DNA of 45,770 nt from Sphingomonadaceae bacterium (GCA_947473355.1 CANJCQ010000030.1:1-45770); one strand, 5' to 3'; numbered from the stretch's first letter, positions 1 through 9,274 are shown. Program-made: numbers and translations. The notes: generated from the letters alone by a model not told the origin.

Positions 1-46
1 CCAGCAATGTGTGCTCCCAATCTTCCTCGCTCATCTTCGTAGACAT
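1..46 (-). CDS. 5' end of an unrecognised gene (runs off the left edge)
   Basis: Reading leftward from an ATG at 46, the first codons give MSTKMSEEDWEHTLL before the window ends. A GAGAGGG ribosome-binding site lies about 8 bases upstream of this ATG on the minus strand, which is the main reason to call a gene from so little sequence. It would be transcribed in the same direction as the two minus-strand genes that precede it, after a 127-base gap (47-173). The family cannot be recognised from 15 residues. Confidence 0.4.
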   Translation of the reverse strand, partial: MSTKMSEEDWEHTLL

Positions 47-173
47 CGTTCCGACCCTCTCGTTCAGTCGGAACCCTATGAATCACCCCAGATTCATCTT
101 GGGAATCGCAAAATCTCATCTATCCACAATTCGTCCACACGGCCTAGATTCAGGTGACTAGTTAGCGAGAGGA

Positions 174-1934
174 TTAATGAGCAATCATCGCACTTTCCAA
201 ATTCCCGATCGCCACTGACTTTTGCGGACCACGCACGAGCCGCCCCGGCAAGGCGTCTGTCATCACGCCATCCTTCACGATCACCTCACCGCCTACGATA
301 GTGTAGCGGAAGCCGTCGACTTTCTGCAGCATGCGCTTGCCCCCGGCGGGCAGATCGTAAGCCATATAGGGTGCGGGGAGGTGAAGGGCGTCGAGGTCGA
401 TAATGTTGATATCGGCCTTGCGGCCCGGCGCGATAACGCCGCGGTCATCGAGCGAATATAGCGCCGCTGGCTCGCTGGTCTGCAGCCGGATTACTTCTTC
501 CAGCGGCAGGCGCGGTCCGCGCGTGCGGCCCTTGACCCAGTGGGTGAGCATGAAGCTGGTGAAGCTGGCATCGCTGATGCTGGCGACATGCGCGCCGCCG
601 TCCGACAGCGAAGCCGTGGTGCGCGGATGGCTGAGCTGTTCGTGCAGGATATCGAGATTGCCCTGAACGTAGGCCGCCACGGGAACGAACAGCAGCGCCT
701 TGCCGTTCTGCTCCAGCAGCGCGTCATAGACAAATTCCTGCGGCGTGACGCCTTTGGCATTGGCCAATCCCAGAACGCTCTCCTCGGGGGTCGGCTCGTA
801 GTTCGGCGGATCGCCCAACGGAAACATCTTGTCGAAACGCGTGGCCAGGCCAGTGAGCGACTTGCTCATGTCGGGCCCATCCGCCAGCAGCCGCGCGCGG
901 AATGCGGGGTCGCGCATGCGCTCGACCTTCTCGGCGAAGGGCAGTGCGTCGATTTCGGCATAGACCGGGTAATAGCTGAACGGATTGAGCGAGGTTTCCA
1001 GCCCCATCAGGAAGCCCGGCGGACGCCACGGCACGGCGGCGCGGATATCGACGCCTTCGGTTTCGTAGATACGCATGAGCGATTCCAGCGTCTGCCGGAA
1101 CTCGTAAGGGTCGCTGTCTGCCTTGACCTCGACCAGCGAGAAGATGACCGGCCTGCCTGTCTTGCGTCCGATCTTGCTCATCCAGGCGAGATCTTCGGGG
1201 CGACCCAGCTTGTCGGATATGAGCTGAAACACGCCCGATCCGGCTTCGACCATAGAGTCGGCAATCGCCAGCAGTTCCTTTGGCTCGGCATGGGTTCCGG
1301 GGATGAGCTCGCCTTCGGAAGTCAGGTGGATGAAGGTGCGCGAGGTGGTGAAGCCATGCGCCCCGGCCTGCACCGCCTCTTTGACCAGACGGGCCATTTC
1401 GGCGATGTCCTCGGCCGTTGCCTCTCCATCAATCGCGCGATCGCGGCCCATGACATAGGCGCGCAAGGGGGCATGCGGCACTTGCGCTACGACATCGATG
1501 GCGTGCGGCTTGCGGTCGATCGAATCGAGGTATTCGGGGAAACTTTCCCAATCCCAGCTGACCCCTTCGGCGAGCACGGTGCCGGGAATGTCCTCAACCC
1601 CTTCCATCACCGTGATCAGGTAATCGCGCGCTTCGATGCCGGGACGGACCGGGGCGAAGCCCATACCGCAATTGCCCATGATTGCGGTGGTAACGCCATG
1701 CCAGGCGGCAGGTGAGAGCTGCGCATCCCAGGTGACCTGGCCGTCGTAATGGGTGTGGGTGTCGACGAAACCGGGGGTGACAATATTGCCCGTCGCATCG
1801 ATTTCGCGGGCGCCGGGGCCGATGTCGCCGCCCACTGCGACGATGGTCCCCTTGTCTATGGCGAGATCGCCGACAAATCCCGGTGCGCCGGTGCCATCGA
1901 TGATGGTTCCGCCGCGAATGACCAGATCATGCAT
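174..1934 (-). CDS. D-aminoacylase-type amidohydrolase (1 of 4)
   Basis: A 586-residue amidohydrolase of the N-acyl-D-amino-acid deacylase group, a cytoplasmic metal enzyme expected to hydrolyse an amide or cyclic amide bond. Visible are the N-terminal beta-sandwich strand ([14 protein letters not shown]), the metal-binding HxH in DTHTHYDGQ (H60, H62), the GNCGMGF segment with Cys89 (the Cys that bridges metals in characterised D-aminoacylases), and the late catalytic-Asp segment SDGGAH. The start at 1934 follows CGGGAG at 7-8 bases and fits family N-termini; an upstream ATG at 2030 would overlap the preceding gene. It lies 19 bases downstream of the metal-dependent-hydrolase gene, so the two are probably one operon controlled from the 2881-2921 operator. 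It resembles the copy at 5595-7331 more closely than the other two copies. The substrate cannot be read from sequence. Confidence 0.9.
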   Translation of the reverse strand: MHDLVIRGGTIIDGTGAPGFVGDLAIDKGTIVAVGGDIGPGAREIDATGNIVTPGFVDTHTHYDGQVTWDAQLSPAAWHGVTTAIMGNCGMGFAPVRPGIEARDYLITVMEGVEDIPGTVLAEGVSWDWESFPEYLDSIDRKPHAIDVVAQVPHAPLRAYVMGRDRAIDGEATAEDIAEMARLVKEAVQAGAHGFTTSRTFIHLTSEGELIPGTHAEPKELLAIADSMVEAGSGVFQLISDKLGRPEDLAWMSKIGRKTGRPVIFSLVEVKADSDPYEFRQTLESLMRIYETEGVDIRAAVPWRPPGFLMGLETSLNPFSYYPVYAEIDALPFAEKVERMRDPAFRARLLADGPDMSKSLTGLATRFDKMFPLGDPPNYEPTPEESVLGLANAKGVTPQEFVYDALLEQNGKALLFVPVAAYVQGNLDILHEQLSHPRTTASLSDGGAHVASISDASFTSFMLTHWVKGRTRGPRLPLEEVIRLQTSEPAALYSLDDRGVIAPGRKADINIIDLDALHLPAPYMAYDLPAGGKRMLQKVDGFRYTIVGGEVIVKDGVMTDALPGRLVRGPQKSVAIGNLESAMIAH

Positions 1935-1953
1935 TGTAAAACTCCCGATTTTT

Positions 1954-2808
1954 TCAGGCTGCGACCGCGAGCGGCTGGCCGGTGGTGGAGCCTTCGCCAA
2001 ACACGCGGGTGACGTCTGCGCCGCTGTCATAGATGCCGCTCCATTCGTCGAAGTACTTGGGCAGCGGCTGGTGCTCCGGGTTGTGCCAGGGCATCTGCGA
2101 CATGGTGATGCCGAAGGCCGACTTCATCTTGGCCACGAACGGCATCTTGAAGTTCGAATTGCCGTTGAGCAGTTCCGGGGAAAGTTCCGGGAATGCCTTG
2201 CCGAATTCCTCGGTAATCGCACCGATCACCTTGCCGACATGGGCCATGAAGCCCTTGAAGCGGCTGACCCGGTACCAGTAGTTGCCATAGACATGGTCGT
2301 AAACCATCAGGCCGCTGCTCCGGTGCTCGATCTCTTCGCAGAAGTGCCACAGGAGCAGCGAGGCGACGCGGGCATCGCCGTTGAACAGGTGCTCCTTGTG
2401 GTCGAGCATCAGCTTGAACGAGGGCGTGAAGATGCTCTCCAGCCCGCCGGTATAGGCGAGGTGGTACTTGAGCGGCTCTGCTTCGTAGAGCTCATCGTAG
2501 AGCGCAATGCAGCGGTCGAGCGCCGATTGCAGTGCCGGGGTCTGCGCGATCAGCGCCTTGCAGTGCTTGCGGTGAGCGCTCGAGTGGAGCCCCTCCTGCG
2601 CGCGGAAATCACGCGCTTCCTGCAGCACGCGCGGATCGGTGATCAGCGGTTCGGCATCGCGCATGGCCTGGCAGATGTATTTTTCGAAACCGATGGCGAA
2701 GAACGACAGCTTGTTCATCGTGATCGCGAATTCGGGATTGTTCTTGTTCCAGATGAAATCCACGCCTTCGAAATCGAAGGGAATCCGCCGCACCTTGAGA
2801 TCGATCAT
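1954..2808 (-). CDS. predicted metal-dependent hydrolase (PF10118-like)
   Basis: A 284-residue, mostly helical cytoplasmic protein of the 'predicted metal-dependent hydrolase' family (COG3687/PF10118), whose activity is not well defined. Likely metal ligands are in QEGLHSSAH (E72, H75, H79) and HFCEEIEHRS (E158/E159, H162), a pattern like ferritin-fold di-metal proteins. The start at 2808 has AGGAG about 6-7 bases upstream. A longer reading frame to 3471 exists, but its extension runs antisense through the TetR gene and is rejected. It is the first gene of the leftward unit and is divergent from TetR across a 129-base region carrying a double operator, so it is probably repressed by that TetR. 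Function in the pathway is unknown. Confidence 0.85.
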   Translation of the reverse strand: MIDLKVRRIPFDFEGVDFIWNKNNPEFAITMNKLSFFAIGFEKYICQAMRDAEPLITDPRVLQEARDFRAQEGLHSSAHRKHCKALIAQTPALQSALDRCIALYDELYEAEPLKYHLAYTGGLESIFTPSFKLMLDHKEHLFNGDARVASLLLWHFCEEIEHRSSGLMVYDHVYGNYWYRVSRFKGFMAHVGKVIGAITEEFGKAFPELSPELLNGNSNFKMPFVAKMKSAFGITMSQMPWHNPEHQPLPKYFDEWSGIYDSGADVTRVFGEGSTTGQPLAVAA

Positions 2809-2880
2809 CGGTTGCTCCTGCATAGCCTGGCAAGTTGCCGAAGAATCGGAAACCAACTGCCTGTTGCCACCTTCTAGCGA

Positions 2881-2921
2881 AAAACGGACACTGTGTCCAT
2901 AATGGACATCGTGTCCGTTTT
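2881..2921. promoter_or_regulatory. double palindromic operator between divergent units
   Basis: The 41 bases form one near-perfect inverted repeat centred on base 2901 (20-base arms, about 18 of 20 matching). Within it are two 13-base palindromes: GGACACTGTGTCC at 2886-2898, which is perfect, and GGACATCGTGTCC at 2904-2916, which has one mismatch. Their centres are 18 bases apart, which suits two dimers of a TetR-family repressor. The site lies 16 bases before the chosen TetR start and about 73 bases before the leftward gene, so binding could shut both promoters. The regulator is inferred from position. Confidence 0.8.
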
Positions 2922-2937
2922 GTGTATTCTGTTTGGC

Positions 2938-3558
2938 ATGAGCGATGCCACAACGATTCTGCCGCCAGTTGACCCCGTGCCCAGCAGGCGCCGGGCGGCG
3001 ACGCGAGCCCGTATCTGCGAGGCGGCAAACCAGCTGTTTTTCGAGATCGGCTTTGCGCCGGTGACGATGGATCACATTGCCCAAGCTGCCGAAATCCGCC
3101 GCTCGACGCTCTATCAGTACTTTAGCGAAAAGAGCGAAATCCTCGCCGCAATTGCCGAGGACTATACGGCTAAACTGCGCGTGGTTATCGCCAGCCTGCC
3201 TGGCCCTGCGCCCACCCGCGACGAAATCGCATGCTGGGTCGAGGAATTCGCCCGGTTCGTGACCAGCGAACGCGCCGCGACCGAATTGCTGGTGTCGCTC
3301 AGCCACTTGCCCAAGGCTCCTGCTGCCGCCGTGGCATTCGGGGAGGCACTCAAGGCGATGATGGCCGAACGAGTCACTGCCTTCCGCGATGCCGGAAGCC
3401 CGGGCGCCCATCAGGCCCAGGCGAAAGCGATCATAGTCATGGACACGCTCGGCTGGGCGCTTTGTCATCATGCCCGCACTGGCGGCTGCGAACTGTCAAA
3501 GGCGCGCCTTGATGTCGCTGCCGATAATCTGGACCGCTTCGTGCGGGGGGAAATGTGA
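2938..3558 (+). CDS. TetR family transcriptional regulator
   Basis: A 206-residue TetR-type repressor. The N-terminal DNA-binding domain is clear: ICEAANQLFFEIGFAPVTM, then DHIAQAAEIRRSTLYQYF with the usual recognition-helix ending. The C-terminal ligand domain is not assigned to a ligand class. The ATG at 2938 was chosen because a GTG at 2893 would begin inside the operator; no strong ribosome-binding site precedes 2938, so a leaderless or weakly initiated message is possible. Its stop is one base before the epoxide hydrolase start, so it heads the rightward catabolic operon and probably controls itself, that operon and the divergent one. Confidence 0.9.
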   Translation: MSDATTILPPVDPVPSRRRAATRARICEAANQLFFEIGFAPVTMDHIAQAAEIRRSTLYQYFSEKSEILAAIAEDYTAKLRVVIASLPGPAPTRDEIACWVEEFARFVTSERAATELLVSLSHLPKAPAAAVAFGEALKAMMAERVTAFRDAGSPGAHQAQAKAIIVMDTLGWALCHHARTGGCELSKARLDVAADNLDRFVRGEM

Positions 3559-3559
3559 C

Positions 3560-4735
3560 ATGAGTGATGCCGTGCTGCCCTTCCGCGTCGATATTCCGCA
3601 GGCCGATCTTGACGACCTGCGCGATCGCCTGCGCCGCACCCGCTGGCCGCAGGAAATCGGCGACAACAGCAATTGGCAGGCGGGCACCAATCTCGCCTAT
3701 ATGCGGGAACTGGTCGATTACTGGCTGAACGACTATGATTGGCGCGCGCAGGAAACGGCGATGAACACGCTGCCCCAGTTCCGCACCAAGATCGATGAAG
3801 TGCCGATCCACTTCGTCCATGTGAAGGGGAAGGGTGCACCAGGCGGTCCGCCTCCGATGCCGCTCATCATCAACCACGGCTGGCCCTGGACTTTCTGGGA
3901 CATGCGCAAGATAATCGGCCCGCTGAGCGATCCTGCGGCGCATGGCGGCGACCCGGCCGATGCATTCGAGGTGATCGCCCCATCGCTGCCCGGCTTTGCT
4001 TTTTCCAGCCCGCTCACCACCGAGGGCATGTTCTTCAACCCCACCGCCGATCTGTGGGTCAAGCTGATGGCGCGGCTGGGGCATGACCGGTTTGCGACCC
4101 AAGGCGGTGATATCGGCTCGTTTGTCTCGGCCCGGCTGGGGCACAAATATGCGGCCAACATCATCGGCGTGCACCTGCATCTGGCCGGCGCAGTGATGCC
4201 GCCTTACCCGGCGGCGGAAGACTATGCGCCCGAAGAGCGCGATTGGGGGGCGAAGTTCGCCACATTCATGTCCGAGGGCAACGGCTACATGCAGATCCAG
4301 CGCACCCGCCCGCAAACCATCGGCTTTGCCATGCATGACAGCCCGGTGGGGCTTGGCGCATGGCTGATCGAGAAGCGCCGGGCCTGGAGCGATTGCCATG
4401 GCGATGTCGAGAGCGTGTTCAGCAAGGACGATCTGATCACCACCGCCATGCTCTATTGGCTGACCGACACCTATGTCAGTTCGGCTCGCCACTATTTCGA
4501 GACCAAGGGCCCAGAGATGGCGCCAGCGCATGATCGCCAGCCGCCAGTGGAAGCGCCCACCGCGCTGCTCCAGTTCAAGGGCGACGTCTGGCTCTATCCT
4601 CGCAAATGGGCAGAGCGCTATTACAACCTCAAGCGCTGGAACGTGGCGGAAAAGGGCGGCCATTTCGCCCCGATGGAAGCGCCTGAGCTTCTGGTGGACG
4701 ATATCAGGGCATTTTTCAGAAACATGCGAGCCTGA
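3560..4735 (+). CDS. epoxide hydrolase (EHN-type alpha/beta hydrolase)
   Basis: A 391-residue epoxide hydrolase of the microsomal-EH-like group, adding water to an epoxide to give a diol. The first ~100 residues match the epoxide-hydrolase N-terminal lid (PFRVDIPQADLDDLRDRL). The alpha/beta-hydrolase core shows the oxyanion motif HGWPW (106-110), the nucleophile Asp184 in QGGDIGS and the catalytic His368 in KGGHFAPMEAPE. The expected acid residue lies between the last two but was not pinned down. The start at 3560 follows GGGGGGAA by about 7 bases and sits one base after the TetR stop, indicating coupled translation. The neighbouring oxygenase could supply an epoxide, but this is inference. 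Confidence 0.93.
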   Translation: MSDAVLPFRVDIPQADLDDLRDRLRRTRWPQEIGDNSNWQAGTNLAYMRELVDYWLNDYDWRAQETAMNTLPQFRTKIDEVPIHFVHVKGKGAPGGPPPMPLIINHGWPWTFWDMRKIIGPLSDPAAHGGDPADAFEVIAPSLPGFAFSSPLTTEGMFFNPTADLWVKLMARLGHDRFATQGGDIGSFVSARLGHKYAANIIGVHLHLAGAVMPPYPAAEDYAPEERDWGAKFATFMSEGNGYMQIQRTRPQTIGFAMHDSPVGLGAWLIEKRRAWSDCHGDVESVFSKDDLITTAMLYWLTDTYVSSARHYFETKGPEMAPAHDRQPPVEAPTALLQFKGDVWLYPRKWAERYYNLKRWNVAEKGGHFAPMEAPELLVDDIRAFFRNMRA

Positions 4736-4758
4736 ACAAGGCCGAAGGAGAGGACAAC

Positions 4759-5592
4759 ATGGAACAAGCACAGATCGATCGACCAGCCACCATCCGGACC
4801 GCGATGAATTTCGTGCGCGACAAGGCTGGTGCCGGCTCTTTCAGCAATCTCAACCCCGAGCTGACCACGCTAAAGCTGGCCGAACATGAGGTCGAGATCG
4901 CCGATGCCCGCAACCTGCCTGCGCCTGCGACCTTTGCGCGTGAGGGGTTTGAAATCCATGACTTTCCGCTCGAATCATACAACTGGTTCGATCCGGACTG
5001 GATCGAGAACGTCTATGGCCCGCGCACCATCGAATTCGTGAAGGAGCTGGTCGGGGCGAAGCATATCGCCCAGTTCGCGCACGGCATGTTCTTTCGCGAT
5101 ACCGGCGAAACCTATGCGGGGATGAACACCCGCCTGCGCGGCCGCGCCGCCGATTTCGTCCACATGGACTATACCCGGGAATCGGTGATGCCCTTCGTGC
5201 GCGAGGCGGTCGATGCTGAGACCCTCGCGAAATACCCGCATGTGAAGGTGTTCAACATCTGGCGCTCGATGACGCCGCCGCCGCAGGACGTGGGTCTCGC
5301 CTTCTGCGATCAGCGCTATCTCGCCGAGAGCGACTGGGTGTTCGGCGAGACGGTCGAAATCAATTTCCCCGAAGGCGTGCCCTTCCTCACCGGCGTGTGG
5401 ATGCCGGGGCAGAAGTGGTATTACTATTCGCAGATGTCGCAGGACGAGGTCGTGATCTTCAACGGCTGCGACACCGATCCCACTTTGCCAGTCGGCTGCA
5501 TGCACGGCGCTTTCGTCCATCCTGATCCGGGCGCGGTTTCCCTGCCCCGCGCCAGCGTGGAATTTCGCGTTATCGCCCTGTTCGAGGAGTGA
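4759..5592 (+). CDS. CmcJ/NvfI-like oxygenase
   Basis: A 277-residue protein resembling the CmcJ/NvfI (GA4-desaturase-like) family, Fe(II)/2-oxoglutarate-type oxygenases known from cephamycin 7-alpha-methoxylation and fungal meroterpenoid pathways. Family-type features are the VHMDYT segment with the HxD pair H135 and D137, the FNIWRSM segment, GCDTDP, and the distal His249 in CMHGAFVHP. A C-terminal Arg near 264-270 could bind 2-oxoglutarate. AGGAGAGG lies just upstream of the ATG. It sits between the epoxide hydrolase and the second amidohydrolase, whose start follows its stop by 2 bases. Epoxidation, hydroxylation and desaturation are all possible for this fold. Confidence 0.8.
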   Translation: MEQAQIDRPATIRTAMNFVRDKAGAGSFSNLNPELTTLKLAEHEVEIADARNLPAPATFAREGFEIHDFPLESYNWFDPDWIENVYGPRTIEFVKELVGAKHIAQFAHGMFFRDTGETYAGMNTRLRGRAADFVHMDYTRESVMPFVREAVDAETLAKYPHVKVFNIWRSMTPPPQDVGLAFCDQRYLAESDWVFGETVEINFPEGVPFLTGVWMPGQKWYYYSQMSQDEVVIFNGCDTDPTLPVGCMHGAFVHPDPGAVSLPRASVEFRVIALFEE

Positions 5593-5594
5593 TC

Positions 5595-7331
5595 ATGACC
5601 AGCACTCTGATCCGTGGCGGACTGCTCGCCGATGGCAATGGTGGCATGCCGCATCAGGCCGACGTCCGCTTTGCCAATGGCGTGATCACCGAGGTTGCGG
5701 ATGCGCTGACGCCGGTTCCGGGCGAGGATATCATCGATGCGAGCGGCCTTCTGGTCACTCCCGGCTTTGTCGATGTCCACACCCATTTCGATGGCCAGGC
5801 GACCTGGGACAGCCAGCTTGCGCCGTCCTGCTGGCATGGCGTGACCACCGTGGTCATGGGCAATTGCGGCGTCGGCTTCGCGCCGGTCCGCCCCGGTCAA
5901 CAGGACAGGCTAATCGAGCTGATGGAAGGGGTGGAGGATATACCCGGCACTGCGCTCCACGCTGGCATTACATGGGGCTGGGAAAGCTTTGGTGACTACC
6001 TGGACATGCTGGGCAAACGCCAGTTCACCATGGATGTGGGCACGCACGTTCCGCACGCTGCGGTCCGTGCCTATGTGATGGGCGAAAGAGCGGCGAGCGG
6101 GCAACCGACGGCCGAGGACATTGCGCAGATGAAGGAGCATGTGCGCGAAGGCATGCAGGCTGGCGCGCTGGGCGTTTCGACTAGCCGCATGCTCGCCCAT
6201 CGCACCAGCCGGGGCGAAGTTGTGCCCGGCACCTTGGCGCAGGAAGACGAGCTGGAAGCCCTGGCCGATGTCCTCAAGGAACTTGGCACCGGGGTGTTCG
6301 AAGTCGTGCCGCGCGGCATGGACGGCGAGATCTCGGTCGAAGCGCATGCCGAGATCGACTGGATGGCGGACATCGCCCGCAGCAGCGGCCGACCGGTGGT
6401 CTTCTCGCTGGTCCAGACCCATACCGAAGCTGACCGTTGGCGCGTCTATCTCGACCGCGCAGCAAAGTTGCAGGCAGAAGGCGTACCGTTTTTTCCGGAA
6501 GTGGGCGCGCGCCCCGTCGGGATTATCTTCGGGCTGCAAAGCGAATTCACGCCCTTTTCGCATCGCCCGACCTACGCCGCGCTGGATAAGCTGCCTATCG
6601 CCCAGCGCCTCGCGGAAATGCGCAAACCCGAGGTCCGCGCGCAAATCCTGTCCGAGCCTGTCGGGCGCTATCGCTCGCAGGGCCAGCAGGACATGCACAC
6701 CAACTTCGCCAACATGTATCGCATCGCCAACCCGATCAATTGGGAGCCAGGCCGCGACGAGACCATGACGGCCCTGGCGGAAGCGGCAGGCATGGATGTT
6801 GAAGCCTACCTCTATGACTACCTTTTGGGCGAGGATGGCCAGAACCTGATCCTCTATCCCTACACCAACTACACCAGCGGCACGCTCGATGAAGTCCACG
6901 AAATGCTGGCGCATCCCGCGACGCGCTTCGGGCTCGGCGATGCAGGCGCGCATTGCGGCATTGCCTGCGATGCGGGCAGCACGACGCTGACCCTGGCATT
7001 CTGGACACGCGATCGCACCTCCGGCCCGCGCATTGAGCTTGGTCAGGCCGTGCGGATGATGACCCGCGACACCGCAGAGCTCTATGGCCTGCACGACCGC
7101 GGCCGCATCGCTCCCGGCTGCCGCGCCGACTTCAACCTGATCGACTATCAGAAACTGGAATTGCTGCTGCCGCACATGGTCTGGGACCTGCCCACAGGCG
7201 CACGGCGGATCATGCAGCGCGCGCGCGGCTATGTTGCGACATATGTTGCTGGCGAGCAGACCATCGCCAATGACGAAGCAACCGGCTCGCTTCCCGGCAG
7301 GCTGGTCCGCAGGTCGAGGAGAGCATCATGA
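5595..7331 (+). CDS. D-aminoacylase-type amidohydrolase (2 of 4)
   Basis: A 578-residue amidohydrolase of the N-acyl-D-amino-acid deacylase group. It has the metal-binding HxH in DVHTHFDGQ (H62, H64), GNCGVGFAP with bridging-type Cys91, and the acid segment GDAGAH. It shares long blocks with the copy at 174-1934 (for example VEDIPGT and RAYVMG), so these two form one sub-pair. The start at 5595 follows GAGGAG at 5584-5589; a GTG six bases earlier overlaps the upstream gene and has no spaced ribosome-binding site. Its stop overlaps the next start by four bases (ATGA), so the two downstream amidohydrolases are translated together. Note GDAGAH where the other copies have SDGGAH; the Asp is kept. 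Confidence 0.9.
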   Translation: MTSTLIRGGLLADGNGGMPHQADVRFANGVITEVADALTPVPGEDIIDASGLLVTPGFVDVHTHFDGQATWDSQLAPSCWHGVTTVVMGNCGVGFAPVRPGQQDRLIELMEGVEDIPGTALHAGITWGWESFGDYLDMLGKRQFTMDVGTHVPHAAVRAYVMGERAASGQPTAEDIAQMKEHVREGMQAGALGVSTSRMLAHRTSRGEVVPGTLAQEDELEALADVLKELGTGVFEVVPRGMDGEISVEAHAEIDWMADIARSSGRPVVFSLVQTHTEADRWRVYLDRAAKLQAEGVPFFPEVGARPVGIIFGLQSEFTPFSHRPTYAALDKLPIAQRLAEMRKPEVRAQILSEPVGRYRSQGQQDMHTNFANMYRIANPINWEPGRDETMTALAEAAGMDVEAYLYDYLLGEDGQNLILYPYTNYTSGTLDEVHEMLAHPATRFGLGDAGAHCGIACDAGSTTLTLAFWTRDRTSGPRIELGQAVRMMTRDTAELYGLHDRGRIAPGCRADFNLIDYQKLELLLPHMVWDLPTGARRIMQRARGYVATYVAGEQTIANDEATGSLPGRLVRRSRRAS

Positions 7332-9109
7332 GCAAGTTCGACACGATCATCCGCGGCGGCACGGTTATCGACGGCCTCAGGAGCGGGCGCTATGTGGCCG
7401 ACATCGGCATTCGCGGCGGCAGGATCGCCGCCATCGGTGGGCTGGATGGCGAAGCAGCGCAAGTGCTCGATGCGCGCGGCCTGATCGTCGCGCCGGGTTT
7501 CATCGATCTGCACACGCATTATGATTCCCAGCTCTACTGGGATCCGTGGTGCTCGATTTCGAGCTGGCATGGCGTCACCTCGGTGGCCATCGGCAATTGC
7601 GGCTTCGGCTTTGCCCCCTGCAAGCCCGAACACCGCGAGCGCGCCATGCTGGCGATGACCCGCAACGAAGCAGTGCCGCTCAAGACCATGCAGGCCGGGC
7701 TGCCCTGGGACTGGGAGACCTTCCCCGAGTGGATGGAAAGTCTGGAGCGCACACCCAAGGGCGTCAACGTGCTGACCTATGTGCCGCTCAGCCCGCTGAT
7801 CATGTATGTCGTGGGCGCCGAGGAGGCCAAGCGGCGGCGGCCGACTGAGGCCGAGATGGCCGAAATGTGCCGACTGCTTGAGCAGGCTATGGAGGCAGGA
7901 GCATGCGGGTTTTCGCTCCAGAACCTTGGCGTCAACAGCCACCAGCGTGATTTCGACGCCAGCCCGATGATCACCGACACGATGCACGACGACGACCTTG
8001 TCGCCTTCGGCACAGTGCTGGCCAAGCTGGGTCGCGGGGTTATCCAGGGCATTGGCGGTTCCATGCTGATGTGGGAGCGCATGGCCCAGGTGAGCGGCCG
8101 GTCGATCATCTACAACACGGTCTCGCCAATGGCCGACCAGCATGGTGTCTCCAACGGCAGGGCAGAAGATACCATCGCCTGGATTCATGATTGCAACAAG
8201 CGCGGCCTGCGCATTTATGGGCAGGCGACCACCATCGAGAACGACCTGCAATTCACCATGGAGGACTGGAACCTGTTCGATTTCAGTCCGGTCTGGCGCG
8301 AAGCCACGCTGGGCGATCACGATGAGCGGCTGGCCAAGCTGAGCGATCCGGCGCGCCGGGCCGCGATCAAGGCCGAATACGATGGTGGCTACAAGATGCC
8401 GGCCGCCGGTCCCGACGGGATTGCGGGAATTTCGGTGCTGTGGACCGAGAACATGGCGCTCAAGGATATGGACTATGAAGGCCGCACGATCCGCGAAATC
8501 GCCGAACGCGACCAGGTTCACCCGATCGACCTGTTTCTCGACATTATCGTCAAGGACGACCTCAAGACCGGATTTGCGCTCAACACCACCCCGCTGGAGG
8601 CGCGCACAACCGACGTCTATGACCAGACGCTGCGGCTGGTCGGCAATGATCCCTATTGCATCCCGGGCATCTCGGATGGCGGCGCGCACACCAAGTTCCT
8701 GACGACCGGCTGCTATCCAACCGACTACCTTATTCAGTTCGTCCGTGAACGTCAGCTGGTCGATCTGGAATCCGCCCATTGGCACCTGAGCACCTTGCCC
8801 GCGATTGCGTCTGGTTTTGCCGATCGCGGCTATCTGCAAGTCGGCATGCCTGCGGACATCGTCGTCTATGATCTGGAAGGCCTTGAGCTGGAGCCGCAAA
8901 TCAAGACCTACGATTATCCGGCGAACGAATGGCGGCTGACCCAGAAGGCGAAGGGCTACCACTGGACGCTGATAAATGGCGTTGTCGCCTTCGTGGGTAA
9001 CGATTGCACCGGTGCCACGGCTGGAGAGCTGCTGCGGCATGGACACGGGGCATCGCTTGTTCGGGCGGCAACTCCGGGTAGCCCTGTCCATTTCGGCGAT
9101 ATGCCCTAA
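7328..9109 (+). CDS. D-aminoacylase-type amidohydrolase (3 of 4), chimeric tail
   Basis: A 593-residue amidohydrolase. It has HxH in DLHTHYDSQ (H62, H64), GNCGFGFAPC (Cys91) and SDGGAHTKF. It is closest to the copy at 19674-21401, sharing TPKGVNV, DSQL(Y/F)WDPW and other blocks. That copy ends soon after LLRHG, whereas this one continues for about 20 residues, ending TPGSPVHFGDMP. This ending looks like the start of a family III CoA-transferase C-terminus, and the remainder of that C-terminus continues in the same frame directly after the stop codon. The tail is therefore probably foreign and non-functional. The gene overlaps the previous one by four bases. Confidence 0.9.
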   Translation: MSKFDTIIRGGTVIDGLRSGRYVADIGIRGGRIAAIGGLDGEAAQVLDARGLIVAPGFIDLHTHYDSQLYWDPWCSISSWHGVTSVAIGNCGFGFAPCKPEHRERAMLAMTRNEAVPLKTMQAGLPWDWETFPEWMESLERTPKGVNVLTYVPLSPLIMYVVGAEEAKRRRPTEAEMAEMCRLLEQAMEAGACGFSLQNLGVNSHQRDFDASPMITDTMHDDDLVAFGTVLAKLGRGVIQGIGGSMLMWERMAQVSGRSIIYNTVSPMADQHGVSNGRAEDTIAWIHDCNKRGLRIYGQATTIENDLQFTMEDWNLFDFSPVWREATLGDHDERLAKLSDPARRAAIKAEYDGGYKMPAAGPDGIAGISVLWTENMALKDMDYEGRTIREIAERDQVHPIDLFLDIIVKDDLKTGFALNTTPLEARTTDVYDQTLRLVGNDPYCIPGISDGGAHTKFLTTGCYPTDYLIQFVRERQLVDLESAHWHLSTLPAIASGFADRGYLQVGMPADIVVYDLEGLELEPQIKTYDYPANEWRLTQKAKGYHWTLINGVVAFVGNDCTGATAGELLRHGHGASLVRAATPGSPVHFGDMP

Positions 9110-9229
9110 GCGGTTTGCGGTGCGCCGGATCTTGGAGCGCATACCGAGGAAGTCTTGCTGGAGATGGGAATGTCGTTCGACGAAATCCTGGATATCAAGC
9201 GCAAGGGTGCGGTGCTTTGCTTGAGGTGA
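9110..9229 (+). pseudogene. C-terminal remnant of a family III (CaiB/BaiF) CoA-transferase
   Basis: In the frame that follows the amidohydrolase stop at 9107-9109, the DNA reads GAPDLGAHTEEVLLEMGM then SFDEILDIKRKGAV and a TGA at 9227-9229. This matches the typical end of CaiB/BaiF CoA-transferases (APxLGxHTxEVLxELG, then an 'EI..L...G.V' helix). There is no start codon or upstream domain, so only the last ~40 residues of a lost gene remain. The preceding amidohydrolase tail seems to hold a few more residues of the same protein, which places the junction near 9045-9075. Confidence 0.65.
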
Positions 9230-9274
9230 CGAGGCCGACATTCGCCTGACTTCGCCCCTTGGTATCAGGGCATA

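Noticed and set aside
540..1715. 391-residue plus-strand reading frame across the first amidohydrolase
   Set aside because: It is antisense to a gene with full family motifs and its composition (Arg/His/Gly-rich, no motif) is that of a high-GC shadow frame.
2809..3471. N-terminal extension of the metal-dependent hydrolase to 505 residues
   Set aside because: It runs antisense through TetR and the operator; the ATG at 2808 has a good ribosome-binding site and the family N-terminus.
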